Virus record (IMG/VR): IMGVR_UViG_3300010391_000021
Coordinates: 1 to 64,000 of that record
Length of the DNA: 64,000 nt
Strand: one strand, 5' to 3'
DNA from: a virus
A program made the translations under genes and the position numbers. This document shows, piece by piece, positions 58,188 to 64,000 of this stretch. The notes below the pieces were generated by a model that had not been told where the DNA came from, made no database searches, and saw nothing but the letters and a program-made list of their open reading frames with translations. Position 1 is the first letter of the stretch. The number at the start of each line of letters is the position of its first letter.

Positions 58188-58600
58188 TGAAATCTCCTTA
58201 GATACTGCGCGGCAGCTTCCATTCGTTCAGGGTTGTCTCTGAATTTCTGAATCGCTGTATTGTCCATCCAGCAGAGCAGGCCGCGCACAGAATTCTTTTT
58301 TAAATCCTTCTTTATCAAATTATTGGCGATGTTTTTCTTTCCCGAGTAAGCATAAAAAATTACCCCTCTATAACAAGCATTCGCATCCCACAACCCAGAA
58401 GACGATTTATTGATGCTAATTTTCACTTTCTGCCAAGCGTGGTCATGGTCTACGTGGAGTCTTTTAGCAAATCCCGATTGATGCCTGTCGCAAATCGCGC
58501 AACATTCTTTTTGCTCTGACAACATTCTATCATAATCGGCCAAAGTAATGCCGTATTTCTTGCGGTAATACTTATCTCGTTTTTGTTCTTCTTTGGTCAT
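58184..58600 (-). CDS. Endonuclease VII family protein with inserted segment
   Basis: A 138-residue protein with CCAICDRHQS and LHVDHDHAW, then about 45 residues not seen in its paralogues (from KVKISINKSSSGLWD to KKDLKKN), then the family end VRGLLCWMDNTAIQKFRDNPERMEAAAQYL. The segment interrupts the core between DHDH and the second cysteine. It overlaps both neighbours (ATGA), which indicates it is settled in the operon. Confidence 0.75.
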   Translation of the reverse strand: MTKEEQKRDKYYRKKYGITLADYDRMLSEQKECCAICDRHQSGFAKRLHVDHDHAWQKVKISINKSSSGLWDANACYRGVIFYAYSGKKNIANNLIKKDLKKNSVRGLLCWMDNTAIQKFRDNPERMEAAAQYLRRFQ

Positions 58601-58920
58601 TAGTTCATCTGACTCGGTGCTTTCTGGGATGACAACACCAATTGCGCGATGCTTTGAACAACATGTTGCACTTGGCCATCCGTTAGAATTGCCACGCTAT
58701 CCCGACTCGCAATCAAAGTCAAAGTTCGTTTTTGGAATTCCATCTCCGATTTGAGTGTTGCCGCTTCGCGTTCTGATTGAATTGCGCGGTTCATTACCTC
58801 CTTAAAATCTTCGTCTCGGTTCCAATAAGCCCCTCGCCAGTATGCGAGGCGGGAGTATAAACCAAGCCCCGTAAGTAGAAGTCCAGAACTGAACAACCCG
58901 ATCAAGATTTTCTCCAGCAT
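58600..58920 (-). CDS. Small membrane protein
   Basis: A 106-residue protein with an N-terminal membrane segment (ILIGLFSSGLLLTGLGLY) and a charged helical remainder. ATG 58920 is preferred to an upstream in-frame start inside the neighbouring gene. The topology is that of Rz-like inner-membrane spanins. The first segment contains a copy of the 14-bp dyad. Confidence 0.5.
   Translation of the reverse strand: MLEKILIGLFSSGLLLTGLGLYSRLAYWRGAYWNRDEDFKEVMNRAIQSEREAATLKSEMEFQKRTLTLIASRDSVAILTDGQVQHVVQSIAQLVLSSQKAPSQMN
58881..58894 (-). repeat. 14-bp dyad motif copy 8
   Basis: Plus-strand GTCCAGAACTGAAC matches GTYCRG-WW-CYGRAC, within the membrane protein gene. Confidence 0.8.
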
Positions 58921-58921
58921 T

Positions 58922-59044
58922 TCAGCCTTTCTTTTTTCTGATCTTTTTCTTTGGTTCTGGCTTACCAAAAATTTCTTCCCAACGCTCCTTAGTTACTTTA
59001 GCAGGCGCGGCGGGCAAAGTAAAGGTCTTTCCGAGGTACTTCAC
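58922..59044 (-). CDS. Small basic protein
   Basis: A 40-residue protein with a lysine-rich tail (FGKPEPKKKIRKKKG). GTGA overlap with the preceding stop and close spacing to the following ATG support it. Function unknown. Confidence 0.5.
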   Translation of the reverse strand: MKYLGKTFTLPAAPAKVTKERWEEIFGKPEPKKKIRKKKG

Positions 59045-59250
59045 TTCTTTTCAACTCCATTATTTTGCGCGGCCCTTTCGTGAACGTCGTCCATCACGGC
59101 TCTCGTAACCAATAAAGTCTGAATTGAAGCGGCCAATCCCAAGTATGTGGTTGTCAAATGCCCCAAAAAGGCCAGCACAATTCCAGATACCATGAATACG
59201 AACGCGAAAAAGCTACTTTTTCCACCGAAATTGTTGAAAATCCAATTCAT
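59041..59250 (-). CDS. Holin-like small membrane protein
   Basis: A 69-residue protein with two hydrophobic segments (about residues 13-31 and 36-50) and a charged C-terminal tail, the class II holin layout. It lies next to a DUF5675-like gene and other membrane genes. It could form lysis holes; inferred from topology. Confidence 0.5.
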   Translation of the reverse strand: MNWIFNNFGGKSSFFAFVFMVSGIVLAFLGHLTTTYLGLAASIQTLLVTRAVMDDVHERAAQNNGVEKK

Positions 59251-59252
59251 AG

Positions 59253-59672
59253 TTACTCCACTGTAATGTAGATTTCTTGCGCGGCGGCAATCTCCGCTTG
59301 CATCTTGGTAAACAACGCCGCAAATGCCACGCGACTGTTCAGAACTGAACTATCTGTTTTGACTTGGCCGACTAACAAACAGCCTTCGGTATCCGCCGCC
59401 GTATTTCCCGAATGAATACGCACTCCCGTAAATCCCGGCACATCTAAAATGTGTGGCAGAGGTCGCTGGAATCGATTAGAGAAGTCGATAATTACTTTAT
59501 ACCTACCGCGAGGGATTGCCGTCTTTCCATCGACCTTCCACGAAGCGACGGGTTGCCCCGCAATTTCTCGAACTTCATCTTCCAAGGTAAAACACTCCTG
59601 TACGTTGTCCACATACAAAGTGCCAATGGTCGCGCCAAGATTACTCGGCTGTCTGGTTACTTTCAGTTCCAT
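59253..59672 (-). CDS. DUF5675-like protein
   Basis: A 139-residue protein matching DUF5675: GTLYVDNVQECFTLEDEVRE, KTAIPRGRYKVIIDFSNRF, LDVPGFTGVRIHSGN and DTEGCLLVG. Such genes occur in phages and prophages near lysis genes; the biochemical role is not established, though the histidine-cysteine pattern recalls L,D-transpeptidase-type folds. It contains a copy of the 14-bp dyad. Confidence 0.7.
   Translation of the reverse strand: MELKVTRQPSNLGATIGTLYVDNVQECFTLEDEVREIAGQPVASWKVDGKTAIPRGRYKVIIDFSNRFQRPLPHILDVPGFTGVRIHSGNTAADTEGCLLVGQVKTDSSVLNSRVAFAALFTKMQAEIAAAQEIYITVE
59337..59350 (-). repeat. 14-bp dyad motif copy 9
   Basis: GTTCAGAACTGAAC, the perfect dyad in reverse orientation to copy 3, within the DUF5675-like gene. 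Confidence 0.85.
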
Positions 59673-59951
59673 TTATAGAACCTCCAAATATCCGGGGCGA
59701 ATTATAAACTCACTTCCCTCCGCCGCTTCGTAAGCAAAAGCTTCTTCTTGTTTAAAAAACACTGCAACAGGTGATCCATAGATACGTCGTTTTTCTTTTT
59801 TATCAAAATATGTAAACCGATTTTGCGGGTCTATTCCGATTGGAAGATAATTGGTTGGTCCGTTTGGTTCTTCTTGCCAAGATTCTGTAGTTCCTTTCGG
59901 CCACGTAATTATCCAAACTTTAATTCTATGCTTAATTATTGGTTTCGACAT
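59673..59951 (-). CDS. Hypothetical protein
   Basis: A 92-residue protein with alternating strands and a short helix (VAVFFKQEEAFAYEAAEGSEF). It directly follows the next gene with a 20-base overlap. No family was recognised. Confidence 0.5.
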   Translation of the reverse strand: MSKPIIKHRIKVWIITWPKGTTESWQEEPNGPTNYLPIGIDPQNRFTYFDKKEKRRIYGSPVAVFFKQEEAFAYEAAEGSEFIIRPGYLEVL

Positions 59952-60390
59952 TTGCCTTCTCCGGGAATGGCAATTTCATTTGTGGGTTCGCGGCCTCGAT
60001 TGCCGCTTGTGCTTCTGCTGTGACTTGCAGACCTTCTTGTGCTTTGGCCAATACCGCTTTCGCGGTCAAAGGCGGAACGTAGGCATACTGGAGCCAGTCC
60101 CGAGCGCAACCCGGCCCGCAGAAAACAACAACTATTTTCTCATCCAATGGATTTGGATGAATCTTGATGAGACTGAAGAACCCATCGGGCAGAGATGCGA
60201 CGGACTTCTGTGCCTCGTTTTCATTCCAAATCAAAGGCAAGCGGTTCCCGTATCGCGCTTCGTGTCTCGGGGAATCACAATAGACCTCAACGTCCGTTAC
60301 CTGCGCGATGATGTTATCGCGGTCGGTAATTGTGAATTCCTTGCCTTCTGCATCTTTGATAGTTAGAGTATTCTTTACAATTGCGCCCAT
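59932..60390 (-). CDS. Hypothetical protein with Cys pair
   Basis: A 152-residue protein. The first half forms strands, EVYCDSPRHE and VVFCGPGCARDWLQY contribute cysteine and histidine that might bind zinc, and the end is alanine-rich and helical. It shares the TAATG overlap with the small gene upstream. Function unknown. Confidence 0.5.
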   Translation of the reverse strand: MGAIVKNTLTIKDAEGKEFTITDRDNIIAQVTDVEVYCDSPRHEARYGNRLPLIWNENEAQKSVASLPDGFFSLIKIHPNPLDEKIVVVFCGPGCARDWLQYAYVPPLTAKAVLAKAQEGLQVTAEAQAAIEAANPQMKLPFPEKANVETNN

Positions 60391-60533
60391 TAGTTTACCT
60401 CCAAGCAGTCTACAAACTCTACTTCACATTCCGTTGCGCGGTCTCTTACGATTTCCAGAGCGAAGGTTTGTGCGTCGTGGTCGTTTTCCGCGTCTACTTT
60501 TATAATAGAAAAAATTCCAACTTCGTATTTCAT
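60390..60533 (-). CDS. Small acidic protein
   Basis: A 47-residue protein with strand-helix-strand pattern (VGIFSIIKVDAENDHDAQTFALEIV). It overlaps the next gene by one base. Function unknown. Confidence 0.45.
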   Translation of the reverse strand: MKYEVGIFSIIKVDAENDHDAQTFALEIVRDRATECEVEFVDCLEVN

Positions 60534-60542
60534 GTTTAACCT

Positions 60543-60791
60543 CTAAATGACATCATTTTGATCGAACCCGCAAACAGGGCAATTGTAGTCGTTTTCGTCC
60601 TGATACGAAAAATCCTTGCTTGAACAGATCGGACAAGCGTTAAAGATATTTGATTCATCCGAACTGTCTTCTTCAATCTTGCGCGGTGGGTTGATTCCTT
60701 TGTTCATAACTGAACAGCCCGAACAAAATGGATTCTGTTCTCCTTCAATGTCTGCGGGCAAGTAAACATCGTGTTCACAGCGCCGAAGCAT
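60543..60791 (-). CDS. Zinc-ribbon protein
   Basis: An 82-residue protein with CEHD and CSGCS near the start, and CPICSSKDF plus CPVCGFDQ at the end, together enough for two zinc sites. Overlaps the gene upstream by 17 bases. Probably a small nucleic-acid or protein-binding module. Confidence 0.55.
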   Translation of the reverse strand: MLRRCEHDVYLPADIEGEQNPFCSGCSVMNKGINPPRKIEEDSSDESNIFNACPICSSKDFSYQDENDYNCPVCGFDQNDVI

Positions 60792-60981
60792 CTTTCAGAC
60801 TTTCTTCGAATGAATTGAACCCCACTTGGTCGTTATAAAACCAATCCCAAGCCGTAGTTGTATCGGCGACCTTGAGTTTGCGAATTGCTTGACTGTATAA
60901 TTTTTCTCGTTGCCTTTCAAGATCGGCCATTTGTTTCTTGAATTGCCGCGCAATTTTCAATCGTTCAGAAATTTTTGCCAT
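60775..60981 (-). CDS. Hypothetical helical protein
   Basis: A 68-residue, charged, helical protein. ATG 60981 is chosen because GGAAACC precedes it; longer frames run into the HNH gene. It overlaps both neighbours. No family was recognised. Confidence 0.45.
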   Translation of the reverse strand: MAKISERLKIARQFKKQMADLERQREKLYSQAIRKLKVADTTTAWDWFYNDQVGFNSFEESLKDASAL

Positions 60982-61304
60982 TGTGGTTTCCTCTTTCCGT
61001 GTTCTAAATTCAAATGACAATCCGCGCATAAAACTTCGCTATTGTGCAATCCAGGTGTTCCGCCTTTTCCACGTGTTTGTCTTTCGTGTAGATGAGCATT
61101 CATGTTTATTGGTCGCCCGCAATCTACGCATTCATTATCTTGGATTACCAAAAGTTGTTTCTTGATTTCTCTTTCTGCTTCAATTTTCGGCCACTGAGCT
61201 ACACTCTCGGGAGGCATGAAAAGCGCCTCGCCATCTTTCTTTAGAATCCTTATGACCCTTTTAGTTGTGGGGTCGATTTCGCACATTACACGGCTACGAG
61301 GCAC
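60957..61304 (-). CDS. HNH endonuclease-like protein
   Basis: A 115-residue protein ending in a compact HNH domain: DNECVDCGRPI (first zinc pair), NAHLHERQTRGKGGTPGLHNSEVLCADCHLNLEHGKR (core and second pair). Starts at GTG 61304 or, less likely, ATG 61286. It may be a freestanding nuclease or a recombination function in the replication region. Confidence 0.65.
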   Translation of the reverse strand: MPRSRVMCEIDPTTKRVIRILKKDGEALFMPPESVAQWPKIEAEREIKKQLLVIQDNECVDCGRPINMNAHLHERQTRGKGGTPGLHNSEVLCADCHLNLEHGKRKPQWQKFLND

Positions 61305-61343
61305 CGTTGTACCAATCTACGAATTTGTTAAACTCTTTGCGGA

Positions 61344-61622
61344 TCAATTCAATCTTGACTTTAGAATACTTTCCAGGTTCTTGTAAAACAATGATAATCT
61401 TTGGAAAATCCAAGATAATCCAATGCTTAGACGTATTGTAGGCAAAATTTCAAGAGAATTTAACCAGCATGGAAAACACACCCTATAAGTGCCATATCTA
61501 TAGGGATAATATGCTTTATCTCCGACATCTCTTGTGAGTTTAATTTCAATCCCAATCGGAATTTTAATATCAAAGTTTCTGACACAAACACTACACGTCC
61601 AAGATTCCGCGTGTTTTTTCAT
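61344..61622 (-). CDS. Hypothetical protein with Cys motifs
   Basis: A 92-residue protein with CSVCVRNF near the start and RVCFPCW in the middle, as in a small zinc ribbon, then a hydrophobic, basic tail. It ends 39 bases before the HNH gene. Function unknown. Confidence 0.45.
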   Translation of the reverse strand: MKKHAESWTCSVCVRNFDIKIPIGIEIKLTRDVGDKAYYPYRYGTYRVCFPCWLNSLEILPTIRLSIGLSWIFQRLSLFYKNLESILKSRLN

Positions 61623-62309
61623 TTACTTTACCTCCGGTTCGTATGTAGCCAAAAATTCTCTAATCCATCGTGTCAAAATCTCCTTACGAGTCGGCGCGGC
61701 AGTTTCATTCCAGTCCGTCACAACAATTTGTAAAGGAGGGTCAACCCGACATGCAACCGAAACGGCCCGATAAAACTCCTCGCGTTCTCCGTTACTAAAG
61801 AAAACGCCTGCCAAAGACATCCAAATGCCTTTTTCGCCTTCATCACGAGCACCGTAGTTATCTGCGATAAGCTCCTGAACTTGCTGGAGGGTGGTGTTTG
61901 GGTCTTTCGCGGCGGTAAGTAATTCGTCTGATGGTTTCTTGCCTGACTTTTTCACTGCGCTTGCGAGGGCGGAAGCCTTAGAGATTCCGATGTTCGTCAA
62001 ATCCTCGGGAGGAATGTAGGGAAGAAGCTGTTTCGCGATTCCGGCGCAAGCGTACAAACGGGTCCTGCCTTTGCCCACCATCGGAGCAATGGATTCTAAA
62101 AAACTATTAAAAGACTTGTGATTGCCCCAAAGCAACCAGAATTTATTTTCACGTGCTTCTTCGAGCAATGTTCCGACTTTTACAAAATCGGCATCAAGCT
62201 GTTGTTCATTAATTTTAATAGAATCCAGCACTCGATCAAGTTCTAACTTAACCGTGGCGGCTTCTTTCTTCTGCTCGGTTGTCCAGTTCTGAACGATTTG
62301 TTCTGTCAT
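61623..62309 (-). CDS. Hypothetical DNA-binding-like protein
   Basis: A 228-residue protein, mostly helical. The region WLLWGNHKSFNSFLESIAP and GKGRTRLYACAGIAKQL followed by ISKASALASAVKKSG resembles the helix-turn-helix layout of ParB/DUF3102-type phage proteins. No catalytic motif was seen. It lies between the clamp-associated gene and the HNH gene. It carries a copy of the 14-bp dyad. Confidence 0.5.
   Translation of the reverse strand: MTEQIVQNWTTEQKKEAATVKLELDRVLDSIKINEQQLDADFVKVGTLLEEARENKFWLLWGNHKSFNSFLESIAPMVGKGRTRLYACAGIAKQLLPYIPPEDLTNIGISKASALASAVKKSGKKPSDELLTAAKDPNTTLQQVQELIADNYGARDEGEKGIWMSLAGVFFSNGEREEFYRAVSVACRVDPPLQIVVTDWNETAAPTRKEILTRWIREFLATYEPEVK
62281..62294 (+). repeat. 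14-bp dyad motif copy 10
   Basis: GTCCAGTTCTGAAC matches GTYCRG-WW-CYGRAC, near the start codon end of the gene ending at 62309. Confidence 0.8.
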
Positions 62310-62512
62310 TGATAGTCCTTCAAAGCCTTGATTAGAGTAGGAATTGTGCCTCTACTAAGAACGATGAATTGATCCTCTTGCTGCATAAAAAGAGTTCCAC
62401 CCGCATCTTCCCCGATAATAAAAGCGGTTTCGGGAGTTTCCATCTTATCATTTTCGCCCAAGTCTTGATAAATGACCTTGATTTTGGTGAATTTAGTAGT
62501 ATCAACAATCAT
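62306..62512 (-). CDS. Hypothetical protein
   Basis: A 68-residue, strand-rich protein overlapping both neighbours by four bases (ATGA). It follows the sliding clamp gene. No family was recognised. Confidence 0.5.
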   Translation of the reverse strand: MIVDTTKFTKIKVIYQDLGENDKMETPETAFIIGEDAGGTLFMQQEDQFIVLSRGTIPTLIKALKDYQ

Positions 62513-63504
62513 CTTTGCGCCGCCATTATAAGTTTTTTATTGCCTGATTCTAAGAGCACAGGACCTTTTTCTCCGTTAGCTCCAAACGTTATTTCTCCGT
62601 TTACTGATTCAACGAAATCCTGAATGTGACTGAAAGTAAAATTGCCAGAAAACTTGACATCTTCGAAAAGCGGGTCTGGCACGATTTGCTCCGCAGCAAG
62701 ATTTGTCGTGCCAGAACCGAGGTTTGAATCCACAGAAAGTATAGCAACTCCGTTCTCGAATGTCAAGAGAATTTTATCATCAGCCAAAGGTGCGAGGCCG
62801 CGTAAAGCGTTGTTCAGTTCTTCTCGATCAAATTTATACTTATAGTTCAGTTCTTTAGGAAGTAATTTTGCGAAGTCGGGAAAGGATTTGGCTAGTTTGC
62901 GGGAAACCAATGTAGCATCTTCTGACTGAAAGTAAAGGTTCTGCTCATCTTCCGAGACCTTGAGAGTCTTGCCTTCGAGAGCCTTTAGTGCTTGCACGGC
63001 TGGTACGGGGAGCAATAGAGTATTTGCGGGGCCGTTCACATCTGAACAAGCCAGCCGCTTGCCATCGCTTCCTGCCGCGTAATTTTTAGAAAGTTGCACG
63101 GTTCCGGTGTACGAGAAAAACTGCCCACTCTCGGTTGCCTGCAAAGCATACATAAGAGCACCATGAATTTCCGGGTACGATAGCGGGATATTCGTGGTAG
63201 GAAGCGTGTACTTTGGAATGCGCGGCTCCGCAACTAACGGCAAAGTCAATTTTGATCTCTTGGCTTTAATCGTCAGCTTCGATTCGTTAATCGTCAGATC
63301 AATCTCGCCGTCCAGCCGCGCAACGATCTGACCAAATTTTTGCGCGGCGACCCCGCAAACCCCAAGATCAGATTTGAAATCAACCGCCAGTATCAGATTA
63401 GGCGCGGTTGCGTAAATCTTCTCGCCGTCCAAAACGTACAAATCGCTCTGCAATACCGAGAGCTTCTTCAGACAGTTCTTTAGAATTTGCGCCGCAACTT
63501 TCAT
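62509..63504 (-). CDS. dnaN: DNA polymerase sliding clamp (beta-clamp-like)
   Basis: A 331-residue protein with the three-domain beta clamp plan, slightly shorter than bacterial DnaN. The N-terminal domain has LYVLDGEKIYATAPNLILAVDF, the middle YAAGSDGKRLACSDV (the usual TDGHRLA-like strand), and the last third DKILLTFENGVAILSVDSN. It would tether the replicative polymerase to DNA. A phage-encoded bacterial-type clamp implies a substantially autonomous replisome. Confidence 0.75.
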   Translation of the reverse strand: MKVAAQILKNCLKKLSVLQSDLYVLDGEKIYATAPNLILAVDFKSDLGVCGVAAQKFGQIVARLDGEIDLTINESKLTIKAKRSKLTLPLVAEPRIPKYTLPTTNIPLSYPEIHGALMYALQATESGQFFSYTGTVQLSKNYAAGSDGKRLACSDVNGPANTLLLPVPAVQALKALEGKTLKVSEDEQNLYFQSEDATLVSRKLAKSFPDFAKLLPKELNYKYKFDREELNNALRGLAPLADDKILLTFENGVAILSVDSNLGSGTTNLAAEQIVPDPLFEDVKFSGNFTFSHIQDFVESVNGEITFGANGEKGPVLLESGNKKLIMAAQR

Positions 63505-63683
63505 TCATCATCCTTCAGAAAAACAATGTCTTCAAAAGTCACGCCTTCTTTGAGCGTACCGTAACGTTGGTAATCCCGCCCGCCATCAATAAAAATATGC
63601 CCGCCCTTGCAGGCAACCCAATCGTGGACAGATACGGATTCTATTACATCTTTACAGATTTTGCAAATTGCGCGGTTTTTCAT
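63501..63683 (-). CDS. Small zinc-binding protein
   Basis: A 60-residue protein with CKICKDV, a histidine region SVHDWVACKGGH and acidic C-terminus, matching a small phage zinc protein family of unknown function. ATGA overlap with the clamp gene and one-base overlap with the helicase gene. Confidence 0.6.
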   Translation of the reverse strand: MKNRAICKICKDVIESVSVHDWVACKGGHIFIDGGRDYQRYGTLKEGVTFEDIVFLKDDE

Positions 63684-64000
63684 TAGAACATCATCTCCGA
63701 TTCTTCAGGTTTTTCTTCAAACGGCGCGATCTGTGCTATTTCCTGGAACGTGCAAATCTTTCCGGCGAAGAGAAGTTTTGTAAACGACGCCCCTGGGCCT
63801 TTATCACGAAATTTTTTAACGGCGATTTCAGTTACGGGGCTATACTCGTTTTCGCTTTCTTGCCCCGACTCCTTGCCCCCTTTGATTTCGTCTCTGTGGA
63901 TACTGAATACAGTAGAGGAATCATTTTGTACAGCTTTTGCTCCATCCAAATCGGATATATGACGAGTTTTTCCTTTGTGTTGTTGATCTGCTTTACGCGC
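63683..64000 (-). CDS. DnaB-type replicative helicase, C-terminal part
   Basis: The frame is open to the window edge, so the gene is cut off here. The visible 105 residues show RHISDLDGAKAVQNDSSTVFSIHRDE, the DnaB motif 4 region (SDLRxSGxIEQDAD...HRD), then AVKKFRDKGPGASFTKLLF, the usual end of the RecA-like domain (RxGPxG). It would unwind DNA at the phage fork and forms a replication group with the clamp gene. Confidence 0.75.
   Translation of the reverse strand, partial: ARKADQQHKGKTRHISDLDGAKAVQNDSSTVFSIHRDEIKGGKESGQESENEYSPVTEIAVKKFRDKGPGASFTKLLFAGKICTFQEIAQIAPFEEKPEESEMMF

Noticed and set aside
12881-62294. The 14-bp dyad as a standard LexA box
   Set aside because: The GTTC...GAAC arms recall SOS operators, but spacing and inner bases do not match LexA sites I know, and most copies are inside genes. 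Kept as an open possibility only.

Overview
The window is most of a double-stranded DNA tailed phage genome. It has a large terminase, a 694-residue portal, a scaffold-like protein and an N4-gp56-type major capsid protein. Long glycine- and threonine-rich virion proteins follow, then two large glutamine- and alanine-rich putative internal virion proteins. No sheath, tube or classical tape-measure gene was recognised, so a podovirus-like virion is most likely. A viral sliding clamp, RecA, the end of a DnaB-type helicase and a B12-type ribonucleotide reductase confirm a lytic-type replication module. The host cannot be named from the sequence. Gene ends overlap heavily (ATGA, GTGA, TAATG), and GTG and TTG starts are common.

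Layout. 1-2771: small genes behind a strong sigma70-like promoter, including a SprT-like metalloprotein and an HNH endonuclease. 2772-13086: a tightly overlapping glycan cluster (GT11, GT6, GT2, GT31-like and another glycosyltransferase, a GDP-mannose 3,5-epimerase fused to an FkbM-like methyltransferase, four further methyltransferases, a nucleotide-sugar dehydrogenase), with an endonuclease VII and an RNase H-like gene. 13141-27303: packaging and head module, with a secreted trypsin-like protease, two phosphatases of different folds and a GNAT gene mixed in. 27349-51862: virion, tail and lysis genes with several freestanding homing-type endonucleases. 51859-64000: replication and nucleotide metabolism on the minus strand, converging on the virion genes.

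The most unusual parts are as follows. (1) The capsid gene is split by three group I introns. Two carry related LAGLIDADG genes with their own sigma70-like promoters embedded in the intron. The third begins with a recoded copy of the last 11 capsid codons plus a stop, so spliced and unspliced messages should give almost the same protein. (2) A 14-bp dyad, GTYCRG-WW-CYGRAC, occurs ten times exactly (about 0.01 expected) in coding and non-coding DNA, and one copy sits on a rearrangement junction. (3) The ribonucleotide reductase gene is a wreck: an intein fragment is fused to the C-terminal part, followed by an insertion carrying the start of a cytosine methyltransferase gene. (4) The glycan cluster pairs a GT11 and a GT6 enzyme, the combination that builds ABO/H-like structures, with an epimerase that would supply GDP-L-galactose.

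Functions are assigned from recognised motifs and overall resemblance recalled from known families; no database search was possible. Intron boundaries rest on P1/P10 pairings found by eye.
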